64,000 nt of DNA from Microbacterium sp. 1.5R (GTDB lineage: Bacteria > Actinomycetota > Actinomycetes > Actinomycetales > Microbacteriaceae). The notes under the pieces were generated by a model, which saw nothing but the letters and a program-made list of their open reading frames with translations, did not search any database and had not been told where the DNA came from. Each line of letters starts with the position of its first letter. Position 1 is the first letter of the stretch. A program made the translations under genes and the position numbers. The DNA lies in contig NZ_VDRC01000001.1 of NCBI RefSeq assembly GCF_007667425.1, forward strand, positions 1,394,595 through 1,458,594. The letters are read 5' to 3'. Positions 1 to 7,497 of the stretch are shown here, one piece after another.

Positions 1-249
1 CTCACGTATCTGCACATCGAGTACGTGGGGCCGAACCGACTGTTCATCGTCGCGGAGGTCGACCTCGCCGGCGATGCGCGTGAGCACGACGTCGCGAGGC
101 GTCTGCGTGACGTCGAGCAGCAGATCGAATCGCACCCCGTGGTCGAGACGGTCGTGCTGTCGCTGTCGGTCGACGACGAGACCTCGCTCGACTTCGGCGT
201 GGGCGACGGTACCGGGACTGGCACCGGTACCGGCACCACTACGGCCTAG
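1..249 (+). CDS. cation diffusion facilitator family transporter, C-terminal fragment
   Basis: The gene is open at the window edge and only its last 82 codons are visible. The residues starting LTYLHIEYVGPNRLFIVAEV and ending in VVLSLSV resemble the cytoplasmic dimerisation domain that follows the six membrane helices of CDF (cation diffusion facilitator) metal exporters; this domain carries regulatory metal sites in the family. After it comes a low-complexity tail of Gly-Thr repeats (positions about 205-240), which the family does not need. The metal cannot be told from this fragment. The assignment rests on resemblance of the C-terminal domain only. Confidence 0.6.
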   Translation, partial: LTYLHIEYVGPNRLFIVAEVDLAGDAREHDVARRLRDVEQQIESHPVVETVVLSLSVDDETSLDFGVGDGTGTGTGTGTTTA

Positions 250-292
250 CGCCCGCGACCTCATGGCTTCGCACCCGGGTAGCCCCGGGAGC

Positions 293-2065
293 TCACGGTC
301 CCACGCCCGAGATCAGGGCGCGATCACGGTCGGCGACCGTCTTTTCCGTCGCCAGCGCGGTCGCTCGCTCGACTGTTCTTGCGGAACCGCGGCGTCTCGC
401 GCGTCGAGCGGACCGGTCTCTTGCTGACTCGACGTGCATTTCGGCGCTGAGGCGCGGCGTCCGCCAGCGCTGTTCCGGGTCCCACCACGCCGGACCCCGT
501 ACCTGAGGAACGCCCTCTTCCATCCTGATCTCCCACCCTGATCCGTCGAGCGAGCGATGATGCCACCAACAGAGCGGAACCCCGTTGTCGGTGTGGGTGG
601 GTCCTCCGCGGGCGTGCTCGGTGACGTGGTGGATCTCGCACCATGAGGCCGGGACATGACATCCGGGGATCAGGCACTCCCGGTCGCGCGCGACGATCGC
701 CCTCCGTTGATGCACCGTGAACACCCGGTCGGTGCTGTCGATCCCGATGATGCGGCCCTCGTGCAGCGTGACCCGCTGGATCGTGCCGGAGCAGCCCGTC
801 TGAGCCGCGACCCTGATGGGGACCTGACCGTACGCGTCGCCATGAGCTCCGGCGAGGGTCGCCCGCCCCGTCTGCTGCTCGAGGTCGCGCGCATCGACGG
901 TCACGACGAGCGTCGGCGCCGCCCCGCCGAGCGTCGGCATGTCTTTATGGCGCGCCGCGATCGCGAGCATGGCCGCGAAGGCATCGTGACGCTTCTGCAC
1001 CGCGGTGCGCTGGTCGATCACCGCACGCGGATCCGTATTGAACGGATCGGCATCGGCATCGGCATCGGCATCGGCATCGGCATCGGCGTCCACCGCGGCG
1101 GCTCTGGCCGGGTGAGAACCGGCTGTAGACGGGTGAGGGCCGGCTGTGGCGGGGTGAGAACCGACTGTGGCCGGGTGAGGGCCGGCTGTGGCCGCAAGAG
1201 CATCGGCGTCATCGGCATTACTCCGCCCCGGCGCCTCCGACGGTACGAACGCGACGCGGGGCCCGGAGCCGCCTGCGGGATTGGTGATCGCGTCGATCAC
1301 CGACTCGAGCTGGGCGGCGACCTCGGGCGACAGCCATCCGCGGACCGGCCGGAGCCCGTCACGCAGGCGACCGAGCGTGATCCCCCGTCGGTGCTGCGCG
1401 TTGCGATCGTCGGGCTCCGCTCCGTCGGGATCGAGCACGGCCAGGAGCGTGTGCGCGAGGTACGACAGATCGTCGGGCGTCGGGACGGGGCCCGATCGTG
1501 AAGTTCCGAGACGGCGACGCCGATCGTCGTCTGCATCCCACGCGGAGAGATCTCGGTCGGGATCGTCCTCCGCGCCCCGCGCCTGCGCGGCATCGGCCAA
1601 GCATTCGTCCGCACCCGCACGCTCATCGAGCGTGAGCCGGGTCCACGCCTTTTCGATCGGCGCCGTCGCCGCCAGCATCCCTGCGATCCCGATCCTGCCG
1701 TCGATCAACGCCTCGCGGAGCGCCGGCCATCGCGCCGGCATCCGCTCCCCGGAGAGCAGGTTGACGTCTCGCCGAACCAGGTCGACGACGCGCCCGATCC
1801 GCGTCGCGCCGGCGGAGTCCACCGCCAGCGCGCGCTGCAGCAGTTCATTCTGCGAGCGGCACCCGGCGGTGTGCGGCAGATCGACGGCGTCTCCGGTGGC
1901 GACCGCCTCGACCACCACTGCCTCGGCGCGGCGTGTCACCGCCCCCGCTGTCGCGACGATCGCGACCCTTTCGTCGTCGGACAGCCCCGCGAGCGCATCG
2001 TCGCTCAGCGCACGGTCGAGGTCTGCCACGACCTGATCGAGAAGTTCACGGGTGCGGGATGTCAT
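293..2065 (-). CDS. DUF222 / HNH endonuclease domain protein (13E12 repeat family)
   Basis: About 590 residues. The N-terminal and central part has the look of DUF222, the 13E12-type domain found in many copies in actinobacterial genomes. Near the C-terminus is an HNH nuclease motif: a Cys pair (CLIPGC), then CEIHHVTEH, a conserved Asn and LCWWHH, typical of this family. Between the domains lie four heptapeptide repeats of the ATAGPHP type and a run of Asp-Ala dipeptides, both encoded by tandem DNA repeats. ATG at 2065 is taken as the start; a TTG four codons upstream is also possible, and neither has a good Shine-Dalgarno. The role is unknown; family members are suspected to be mobile or multicopy nucleases. 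The gene stands alone. Confidence 0.85.
   Translation of the reverse strand: MTSRTRELLDQVVADLDRALSDDALAGLSDDERVAIVATAGAVTRRAEAVVVEAVATGDAVDLPHTAGCRSQNELLQRALAVDSAGATRIGRVVDLVRRDVNLLSGERMPARWPALREALIDGRIGIAGMLAATAPIEKAWTRLTLDERAGADECLADAAQARGAEDDPDRDLSAWDADDDRRRRLGTSRSGPVPTPDDLSYLAHTLLAVLDPDGAEPDDRNAQHRRGITLGRLRDGLRPVRGWLSPEVAAQLESVIDAITNPAGGSGPRVAFVPSEAPGRSNADDADALAATAGPHPATVGSHPATAGPHPSTAGSHPARAAAVDADADADADADADADPFNTDPRAVIDQRTAVQKRHDAFAAMLAIAARHKDMPTLGGAAPTLVVTVDARDLEQQTGRATLAGAHGDAYGQVPIRVAAQTGCSGTIQRVTLHEGRIIGIDSTDRVFTVHQRRAIVARDRECLIPGCHVPASWCEIHHVTEHARGGPTHTDNGVPLCWWHHRSLDGSGWEIRMEEGVPQVRGPAWWDPEQRWRTPRLSAEMHVESARDRSARRARRRGSARTVERATALATEKTVADRDRALISGVGP
1040..1094. repeat. hexanucleotide tandem repeat GGCATC
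   Basis: About eight units of GGCATC lie in tandem inside the HNH gene. On the coding (minus) strand each unit reads GATGCC and encodes Asp-Ala, giving an acidic low-complexity linker. The length is a multiple of three, so gain or loss of units keeps the frame. Confidence 0.85.
1109..1192. repeat. four 21-bp tandem repeats encoding a heptapeptide
   Basis: Units at 1109-1129, 1130-1150, 1151-1171 and 1172-1192 share the pattern sGGGTGAGrrCCGrCTGTrG. They alternate between a GAGAACC and a GAGGGCC version, which suggests an older 42-bp duplication. On the minus strand they encode repeats of the type ATAGPHP / ATVGSHP in the linker between DUF222 and the HNH domain. Confidence 0.85.
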
Positions 2066-2191
2066 ACCCCCATCCAACCGGGAGCCACCGACATTCCCAG
2101 GCCTCAGAAAGTCTATTTATTCCCGATCAGCATGGTATTCCGGAACGCCTGCCCACCGTTCCGGCATATCGAGCGACCGGGCGACGGTCAG

Positions 2192-2734
2192 CTACGCTCG
2201 CCAGTTGTCGGCCAGCTTGCCGAGCAGACGAGCCAACTCGACCCGCTCGTCGTCGGTGAATGCGGCGAGCGCGTTGCCGAGCATCTCACGCCGCTCCCCG
2301 CGCATCCCCGAGGCGAGCGCGCGGCCCTCATCCGTCAGCGCGATGCGCGTGCGGCGGGCGTCGTCGGGATCCGCCTCGCGACGCACCCACCCGTGCGCGA
2401 CACCCTGCTGCACCAGACGGGACGCACGCGGCTGGTCGACGCCGATGGCGGCCCCGAGATCGCTCACACTCATCGGGGAGGATGCCGTGGCGAGCGCCTC
2501 GAGCATGCGCATCCGCGCCGGTCCGCCGAAGCGGCCCGAAGGGTCGGCCACCCATGGCGGCACCCCCGGCCGACCCGGGTGACCGTGCTCGAAGTGGTCG
2601 GAATGGGGACCGCCGTGCCAGCCGTGCGGCCCGGGCGCTCCGGCGCCGCGGCCTCGGTCGCCCGGACGCCTGCCCCGCAGACGGGAGAGGGCGCGGGCGA
2701 TCGCCTCGGCGGGATCTTCGTGGGGAGAGGTCAC
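2192..2734 (-). CDS. MarR-type winged-helix transcriptional regulator
   Basis: A 180-residue protein with a Gly/His/Pro-rich leader of about 70 residues, then a winged helix-turn-helix. The recognition region reads VSDLGAAIGVDQPRASRLV, followed by a wing of the DPDDARRTRIALTDEGR type, classic for MarR regulators. The start is GTG. It is transcribed away from the His-rich winged-helix gene at 2837, and the 100-bp gap between them is full of ACATGC copies that are probably its operators. The effector is unknown. The His-rich leader, echoed by the His-rich tail of its neighbour, hints at metal sensing, but that is inference. Confidence 0.8.
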   Translation of the reverse strand: MTSPHEDPAEAIARALSRLRGRRPGDRGRGAGAPGPHGWHGGPHSDHFEHGHPGRPGVPPWVADPSGRFGGPARMRMLEALATASSPMSVSDLGAAIGVDQPRASRLVQQGVAHGWVRREADPDDARRTRIALTDEGRALASGMRGERREMLGNALAAFTDDERVELARLLGKLADNWRA

Positions 2735-2745
2735 GGTCAGATTTT

Positions 2746-2814
2746 ACATGCGACTTGACATGCAATCCGCATACATGTCACACTACATATACATGCACTG
2801 TGACAAGCACATGC
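2746..2814. promoter_or_regulatory. array of ACATGY elements between divergent regulator genes
   Basis: Five ACATGC/ACATGT elements begin at 2746, 2758, 2773, 2791 and 2809, spaced 12, 15, 18 and 18 bp, inside an unusually AT-rich divergent intergenic region. A TTGACA hexamer lies at 2755-2760. The array fits a shared operator for the MarR gene and the gene at 2837, but no binding data exist here. Confidence 0.5.
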
Positions 2815-2836
2815 ACACTGACATTCAAGGATTCCC

Positions 2837-3649
2837 ATGAACACCACTGACGCAGAGAACATCAACCCCACTCCCGACCGCCCCATCGGCTACTGGCTGA
2901 AGGCGGTCGACCGCCTCCTGGCCGCTCAGTTCGAGACCGCCTTCGCCAGCGAGGGAGCGAGCCGCCGCGACTGGCGACTGCTGAACGTCGTCGACGGCAC
3001 TGCTTCCTCCCGACGCCCGCTCACCGCGCACAAGCTGCACGACCTGGTCGCCCGCGGCTGGGTCGTCGGCGAGGGGGACGGGGCGGACGGATGGACGCTC
3101 ACCGATGACGGACGTGCTGCCAAAGAGCGGCTCGGTGCCATCGTCGACGGCATCCGCGCGACGGTCACCGACGCCGTCTCTCCCGAAGACTTCGCCACCA
3201 CGATGGCCTCCCTCGAGGGCTTCGCTCGCGCACTCGGCTGGGACGAGGAGACGCCGCTTCCCCGCGGACGCGGTCGAGGCCACGGCCGCGCACACGGGCG
3301 CGGCGGACACCGTGGCCACGGCGAACACCGCGGCTTCGGCGAGCACCGCGGCTTCGGCCACCGTCACGGCTTCGGCCACGAGAACGGACACGACTGCGGA
3401 CACCGCGGCCACCCCGGACACGACCGCACGGCCCATGACCGCATGGCGCACGACCGCAGCGAACACGGCAGCCCCGAGCACGGGCGCGCCTTCCGACCCG
3501 GCCACGCCTTCGGACCCGGCCCTGACTTCGGACCCGACGAGGACCACGGACACCACCGCGGCCACGGCCGCCGTCGTGCGGTCCGCCTGGCGCAGCACGC
3601 GTACGAGCGCGGGTTCGACGCCGGCTTCAGCCGCGGGCGCGACGCCTGA
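2837..3649 (+). CDS. winged-helix protein with a His/Gly-rich C-terminal tail
   Basis: A 270-residue protein. Residues 15-130 look like a MarR-type winged-helix domain: FETAFASEGASRRDWRLLNV, then KLHDLVARGWV, then a wing ending WTLTDDGRAAKERL. From about residue 140 to 245 the sequence is low-complexity, with about 22 His among Gly, Arg, Asp and Glu, in motifs such as GHGEHRGFG. Such tails commonly bind Ni, Zn, Co or Cu in metallochaperones and sensors. A good AAGGA ribosome site precedes the ATG. It is divergent from the MarR gene at 2734 and is followed by a terminator hairpin. Whether it is a metal-responsive regulator or a metal store is open. Confidence 0.7.
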   Translation: MNTTDAENINPTPDRPIGYWLKAVDRLLAAQFETAFASEGASRRDWRLLNVVDGTASSRRPLTAHKLHDLVARGWVVGEGDGADGWTLTDDGRAAKERLGAIVDGIRATVTDAVSPEDFATTMASLEGFARALGWDEETPLPRGRGRGHGRAHGRGGHRGHGEHRGFGEHRGFGHRHGFGHENGHDCGHRGHPGHDRTAHDRMAHDRSEHGSPEHGRAFRPGHAFGPGPDFGPDEDHGHHRGHGRRRAVRLAQHAYERGFDAGFSRGRDA

Positions 3650-3663
3650 CCACGGCATCCCTC

Positions 3664-3697
3664 GAGAGCCCCTCCCCCACGCGGGGTGGGGCTCTTT
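3664..3697 (+). terminator. rho-independent terminator after the His-rich gene
   Basis: The 8-bp stem AGAGCCCC (3665-3672) pairs with GGGGCTCT (3688-3695), with an internal CCCCCACGCGGGG fold in the loop, followed by a short T-rich stretch. It lies 15 bp after the stop of the plus-strand gene and before the convergent TetR gene. Confidence 0.8.
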
Positions 3698-3747
3698 CTC
3701 GTCCCTCCGGGAACCGCGCCAGGGTCGCCCCGCACCGCCGACGTCGA

Positions 3748-4347
3748 CTACCGCAGAGCCGGAAGCACCACCTCGTCGACGAGCTGCGTCACCGCGTCGG
3801 GGTCGAGAGCACGACGACGCAGGCTCACGCTGCCGAATGCCGCGGTCGGCACGATCCCGGCGACGAGGGCGACGGGGGCGTCCGGCCGCACCTCGCCTCG
3901 ATCCCTCCATCGCTCGATCACGGTGGTCAGCGCGGCGACGGGCGGTCCGCCGATCACCCGATAGGCGACGGCACGAAGCTCGGCGTCCCGACCGATCTCG
4001 CTGAGGATGCCGGCGAGCACGGTAGCCGTCCGCTCGTCCGGGTCGGCGAAATGCAGCGCTGCGGCCAGCAGATCACCGCGCAGCGTGCCGGTGTCCGGCA
4101 CCTCGGTCGAGACCTGCAGGGCTCGGACCGCCGCGACGACGAGCTCGGCCTTCGTCTCCCACCGACGATAGATCGCCGACCGGCCGCAGCGCGCTCGCTC
4201 CGCGACCGCCGCGATCGTCATCCCGTCATACCCGTCTTCGACGAGGAGGTCCTGCACCGCCGCGAGGATGGCCGTCTCGACTCCGGGATCGCGCGGGCGA
4301 CCAGCCGTCCTGCTCGCTTCGTCCGCTCCCACTCCATCATTGTACAT
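3748..4347 (-). CDS. TetR family transcriptional regulator
   Basis: A 199-residue protein with a TetR N-terminal helix-turn-helix (residues about 20-65): AILAAVQDLLVEDGYDGMTI, then AERARCGRSAIYRRWETKAEL. The Y-RW-K pattern of the recognition helix is characteristic. The C-terminal part is an all-helical ligand-binding domain of the TetR_C_11/16 kind. It is divergent from the small membrane protein gene at 4416, with a strong palindrome between them, so it most likely represses that gene and itself. The ligand is unknown. Confidence 0.9.
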   Translation of the reverse strand: MYNDGVGADEASRTAGRPRDPGVETAILAAVQDLLVEDGYDGMTIAAVAERARCGRSAIYRRWETKAELVVAAVRALQVSTEVPDTGTLRGDLLAAALHFADPDERTATVLAGILSEIGRDAELRAVAYRVIGGPPVAALTTVIERWRDRGEVRPDAPVALVAGIVPTAAFGSVSLRRRALDPDAVTQLVDEVVLPALR

Positions 4348-4359
4348 TCCGGGATCGGG

Positions 4360-4392
4360 CGGTACCGTATATAGCGGTACTGATCAGTACCG
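4360..4392. promoter_or_regulatory. TetR operator candidate with GTACCG half-sites
   Basis: An 18-bp perfect palindrome, CGGTACTGATCAGTACCG, occupies 4375-4392. The adjacent CGGTACCG (4360-4367) adds a further half-site, giving an overlapping array of GTACCG/CGGTAC between the divergent TetR and DUF6069 genes. The position just upstream of the DUF6069 ribosome site fits repression by blocking the promoter. Confidence 0.75.
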
Positions 4393-4415
4393 TATTCCTC
4401 GAGCAAGGAGTCGTC

Positions 4416-4853
4416 ATGGTCACCACCACCACCGCCGCTGCAGAGCGCACCGCGACCCGACCACGCGCCCGCGCGGCCCTCATCCTCACCGCGGCCGTCG
4501 CCATCGCCGTCGCCCTCAATGCGGTAATCGCCGCGGTCGCGATCGCGGGCGGCACCCCCGCCACCTACGGACCGCTCACCCCGCCCGCGTTCGGGCTGTT
4601 CACCGCGCTCGGCGTCGCGGCCGGCTGGGTCGGCTGGTCGCTCGTCGATCGGCGCGCGAAGAACCCCGGTCGGATGCTGTCGATCCTCGTCCCCGCGGTG
4701 ACGGTCGCATCGTTCATCCCCGACGTGCTGCTGCTGGCGCTCGGATTCATCCCCGGCACCACCACCGGCGCCGTCATCGCGCTGATGGCGATGCACATCG
4801 TCGTCGTGGCCGTCGCCGTGCCGGCGTACATGCTGGCTTCGCGCCCGCGCTGA
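4416..4853 (+). CDS. DUF6069 family small membrane protein
   Basis: A 145-residue protein with four predicted membrane segments (residues about 20-45, 55-78, 85-110, 115-138) and a short charged loop, DRRAKNPGRM, between helices two and three. The pattern matches the DUF6069 family of actinobacteria, usually found beside TetR regulators. An AAGGAG ribosome site at 4405 precedes the ATG. The function of the family is unknown. Control by the divergent TetR protein is implied by the operator palindrome directly upstream. Confidence 0.7.
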   Translation: MVTTTTAAAERTATRPRARAALILTAAVAIAVALNAVIAAVAIAGGTPATYGPLTPPAFGLFTALGVAAGWVGWSLVDRRAKNPGRMLSILVPAVTVASFIPDVLLLALGFIPGTTTGAVIALMAMHIVVVAVAVPAYMLASRPR

Positions 4854-4855
4854 GC

Positions 4856-4972
4856 GCGGGAACCGAGCGCGAAAGGGCCGAGCGCACAAGCGGCTGAAAG
4901 CGAAAGGCCTGAACGCGAAGGGCCGAGCGTGAGAGGGCCGAGCGTGAGAACCGAGCGCGAAAGTGCCGAGCG
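4856..4972. repeat. degenerate tandem repeats around CCGAGCG
   Basis: The convergent gap between the DUF6069 gene and the Pro-rich gene is filled by degenerate units of about 13-15 bp of the form gggCCGAGCGyGAra. Exact CCGAGCG copies start at 4863, 4878, 4923, 4938, 4951 and 4966, with decayed units between. The array starts at the stop codon of the DUF6069 gene. Confidence 0.7.
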
Positions 4973-4980
4973 GGTCCGCG

Positions 4981-5541
4981 TCAGCCGAAGAGCGCTGCGG
5001 CCGACGTGAGCGGGACCGCGACGGCATCCGCCGCGAACGGCAGGCCGACCGTCGTTGCGAGATACACCGCGACGACGATCGCGCCCGCCAGCAGCAGTAC
5101 GAGCACGGCGAACACCGCGATCGCGAGGCCGCGGTACGAACCGGGGTCCGGGTCCTGCGGAGCCACCGACGGCCGCGCCCAATCGTCGGCGACCGCCGAG
5201 GGCTGGTCGTCCGACAGCACAGCCGGACGACGGCGAGCGCTCCGCGTCGCGGGCAGCTCGGCATCGGCCGGGGGCGGCGGGATCACGGCATCCGCCGGCG
5301 GGATATCGGCAGGCGGTGCGAGCAGCCCCTCCGGTACCGGGGCATCGGATGCCGAAGGCGGAGACAGCAGCCCCTCCGGTACCGGGGTCTCGGGTACCGG
5401 CGCTTCGGGAGCAGGAGTCTCGGGAACAGAGGCATCGGATGCCGGAGGCGCGGCGCGCAGCTCGTCGGCGACCGGCGTCACGGGCGGTGGCGCGACAGCA
5501 TCCGCCGAGTCGTCCTGCGGGCGCGTGCTGTCGTCGCTCAT
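4981..5541 (-). CDS. Pro/Ala-rich protein with C-terminal membrane segment(s)
   Basis: A 186-residue protein of unknown function. Residues 1-110 are rich in Pro, Ala, Glu and Asp and contain an internal duplication of a VPEGLLxPPxASDAP unit. This is followed by a short basic stretch, RSARRR, and one long or two short hydrophobic segments (residues about 135-185) reaching the C-terminus. That suggests a membrane-anchored protein with a disordered cytoplasmic or external arm. It starts one base after the stop of dcd on the same strand and is likely co-transcribed with it. Confidence 0.6.
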   Translation of the reverse strand: MSDDSTRPQDDSADAVAPPPVTPVADELRAAPPASDASVPETPAPEAPVPETPVPEGLLSPPSASDAPVPEGLLAPPADIPPADAVIPPPPADAELPATRSARRRPAVLSDDQPSAVADDWARPSVAPQDPDPGSYRGLAIAVFAVLVLLLAGAIVVAVYLATTVGLPFAADAVAVPLTSAAALFG

Positions 5542-5542
5542 G

Positions 5543-6148
5543 TCAGCCTCCGAAGGCTCCGACGTCGGTGACCCCGACGTCCGTGCGGTGGAAATTCTGG
5601 AACGAGCGGGATGCCGTCGGCCCCCGCTGCCCCTGGTAGCGGTTGCCGTACGGGCCCGACCCGTAGGGATTTTCGGCGGGCGAGGTCAGGCGGAAGAAGC
5701 ACAGCTGACCGATCTTCATACCCGGCCACAGCTTGATCGGCAGCGTTGCGACGTTCGCGAGCTCGAGCGTCACGTGCCCCGTGAACCCGGGGTCGATGAA
5801 GCCGGCGGTCGAGTGCGTGATGAGGCCGAGGCGCCCCAGAGACGACTTTCCCTCCAGGCGGGCGGCCACGTCGTCGGCCAGAGTGACCTGCTCGAACGTC
5901 GCCCCCAGGGCGAACTCCCCCGGGTGCAGGATGAACGGCTCGTCGGGGTCGACCTCGATCAGTCGCGTGAGCTCCGGCTGGTCGACCGAGGGATCGATGA
6001 AGGGGTACTTGTGGTTGTCGAACAGCCGGAAATAGCGGTCCAGGCGCACATCGACGCTCGACGGCTGGATCATCTCCGGCTCGTGCGGCTGCAGACCGAT
6101 CCGGCCTGATGCGAGTTCTGCTCTGATGTCGCGATCGCTGAGAAGCAC
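5543..6148 (-). CDS. dcd: dCTP deaminase
   Basis: A 201-residue protein of full family length. The trimeric dUTPase-like fold is recognised by QPSSVDVRL near residue 30, [20 protein letters not shown] at 100-119 and GHVTLEL ending at the Glu near 129 that serves as general base in the family. It deaminates dCTP in pyrimidine deoxynucleotide synthesis. Actinobacterial members such as that of Mycobacterium tuberculosis are bifunctional and release dUMP directly; whether this one does cannot be decided by eye. It is divergent from the tRNA-Gly gene and followed directly by the Pro-rich membrane protein gene. Confidence 0.95.
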   Translation of the reverse strand: MLLSDRDIRAELASGRIGLQPHEPEMIQPSSVDVRLDRYFRLFDNHKYPFIDPSVDQPELTRLIEVDPDEPFILHPGEFALGATFEQVTLADDVAARLEGKSSLGRLGLITHSTAGFIDPGFTGHVTLELANVATLPIKLWPGMKIGQLCFFRLTSPAENPYGSGPYGNRYQGQRGPTASRSFQNFHRTDVGVTDVGAFGG

Positions 6149-6240
6149 GGCACCAGCCTAGTTGCCGCGCCGAGACGGCGCTTTGGTCGTGACGTGCCGG
6201 GCGGGTAGGCTTGCGATCACCTGCTCCACGGATCAGGTAC

Positions 6241-6314
6241 GGGGCTGTAGTTCAATGGCAGAACTTCTGCTTCCCAAGCAGACAGCGCGGGTTCGATTCC
6301 CGTCAGCCCCTCCA
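6241..6314 (+). tRNA. tRNA-Gly (anticodon CCC)
   Basis: The acceptor stem GGGGCTG (6241-6247) pairs with CAGCCCC (6304-6310). The anticodon stem TCTGC/GCAGA encloses the loop TTCCCAA with CCC at 6273-6275. The T arm contains GGTTCGATTCC, and CCA is encoded at 6312-6314. It decodes GGG. A lower-GC stretch and a DUF3800 gene follow directly, so the 3' end may have served as an integration site. Confidence 0.95.
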
Positions 6315-6432
6315 CATTCAGACATGCGCGAGACGACACGCCGCGGCCGCCAGAAATGATTTGGTTAGCAGCTAAGCCGCTGGCATAATTAGTCACGCAA
6401 TCAAGCGTTCGCTGCACTCTGTGCAGCAAGTC

Positions 6433-6462
6433 CTACGGCCACCGGTATCCCGGTGGCCGTAG
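6433..6462 (+). terminator. perfect 13-bp hairpin between tRNA-Gly and the DUF3800 gene
   Basis: CTACGGCCACCGG (6433-6445) and its exact complement (6450-6462) enclose a TATC loop and are followed by TTGTATCC. It most likely terminates the tRNA transcript. A possible GTG start for the next gene (6453) falls inside the 3' arm, which argues against that start. Confidence 0.75.
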
Positions 6463-6482
6463 TTGTATCCGGGAGGCCATCG

Positions 6483-7469
6483 TTGTTCCTGTGTTACATC
6501 GATGAGGCTGGCGACGAGCAGTCCCTACGCACTCGAACCGATCCCCCCGTTCTCGTTATCGGTGGACTCATCGTCGAAGAGACGCATGCGCAGGCCCTCG
6601 TCTGGGATTTTCTGCAACTGAAGAAGCGCTTCAACCCAAGCCTCAACCGCGAGGGTGTGAAGCTCTCCGAAGTAGTCGCTTTCGAGATCAAGGGGAGCAA
6701 CCTCCGCGCCGACATGCGCTCCACCAGCCGACGGCGGCGGCGCGCAGCCTTCGGCATCCTCGACGCCGTACTCGATCTGCTCGAGCGCCATAACGCTGTC
6801 GTGCTCGGGGACATCCATATTAAGGGCCCCGGCAACCTAGGTCGTTGGGTGTACTCCAAGTCCGTGTCGACCCTTGCAGACCAGTTCGAGACACTCTTGC
6901 GGGCTGCAGGCTCCACGGGGCTCATGATCCTCGACGCTCGCACGAAGTCCAAGAACGTGCCGAGCGTCAACGGCATAACCACCCAGCGCTTCAGGTCAGG
7001 AGGAGGCTCGTACCCTCACCTCGTGGAGTCGCCCGTCTTTGGACACAGCGACGCTCACGTCTCTCTCCAGATCGCTGACCTCATCGTCTCCGCCCTCCTG
7101 TTCCCAATGGCCTGTGCGGGATACTGCCTCTGCCTCCTAGACAACACCCATCCGAGCTCCGAGTACCTCGACGTGCGGGAACGGTACGGAGCACGACTAC
7201 GTTTGCTGGAGCACAAATACCTCGCATCCGATGGCCGCCGCGCCGGCGGCATTCGAGTGCGGGACAATATGAATCATCAACCCACGCTCGCCATCTTCCA
7301 GGAGGTGCCGTTCACATTGCGGGCGCCTGCGGCGCCGCCACTCTCAGCACGCGAGAGCGTCGCGTTGGTGCATGCCGCGACCGCGACCATTTCGATCGAA
7401 TCCCCCGCAACGCGACCACGCCACCGAAGAGTGAACCGCGGACTCAGCGGTACCGGCGATCGGGAATGA
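6483..7469 (+). CDS. DUF3800 domain-containing protein
   Basis: About 328 residues. The N-terminus carries CYIDEAGDE, the hallmark acidic motif of DUF3800, and the middle carries HVSLQIADLIVSALL, the second conserved motif (Q-x-ADL). DUF3800 has an RNase H-like look and is often found in mobile islands and defence neighbourhoods; its activity is not established. A TTG start at 6483 with GGGAGG six bases upstream is preferred over the GTG at 6453, which lies in a hairpin. Third positions are less GC-rich than in neighbouring genes, and the gene follows a tRNA, both signs of transfer. No partner gene of a defence system is adjacent. Confidence 0.75.
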   Translation: MFLCYIDEAGDEQSLRTRTDPPVLVIGGLIVEETHAQALVWDFLQLKKRFNPSLNREGVKLSEVVAFEIKGSNLRADMRSTSRRRRRAAFGILDAVLDLLERHNAVVLGDIHIKGPGNLGRWVYSKSVSTLADQFETLLRAAGSTGLMILDARTKSKNVPSVNGITTQRFRSGGGSYPHLVESPVFGHSDAHVSLQIADLIVSALLFPMACAGYCLCLLDNTHPSSEYLDVRERYGARLRLLEHKYLASDGRRAGGIRVRDNMNHQPTLAIFQEVPFTLRAPAAPPLSARESVALVHAATATISIESPATRPRHRRVNRGLSGTGDRE

Positions 7470-7497
7470 CTTCGGACGAGCTCTCGGCGCGAAGCCC

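Noticed and set aside
1040..1192. Repeat array considered as a CRISPR
   Set aside because: Units are contiguous without unique spacers and lie in frame inside a protein-coding gene.
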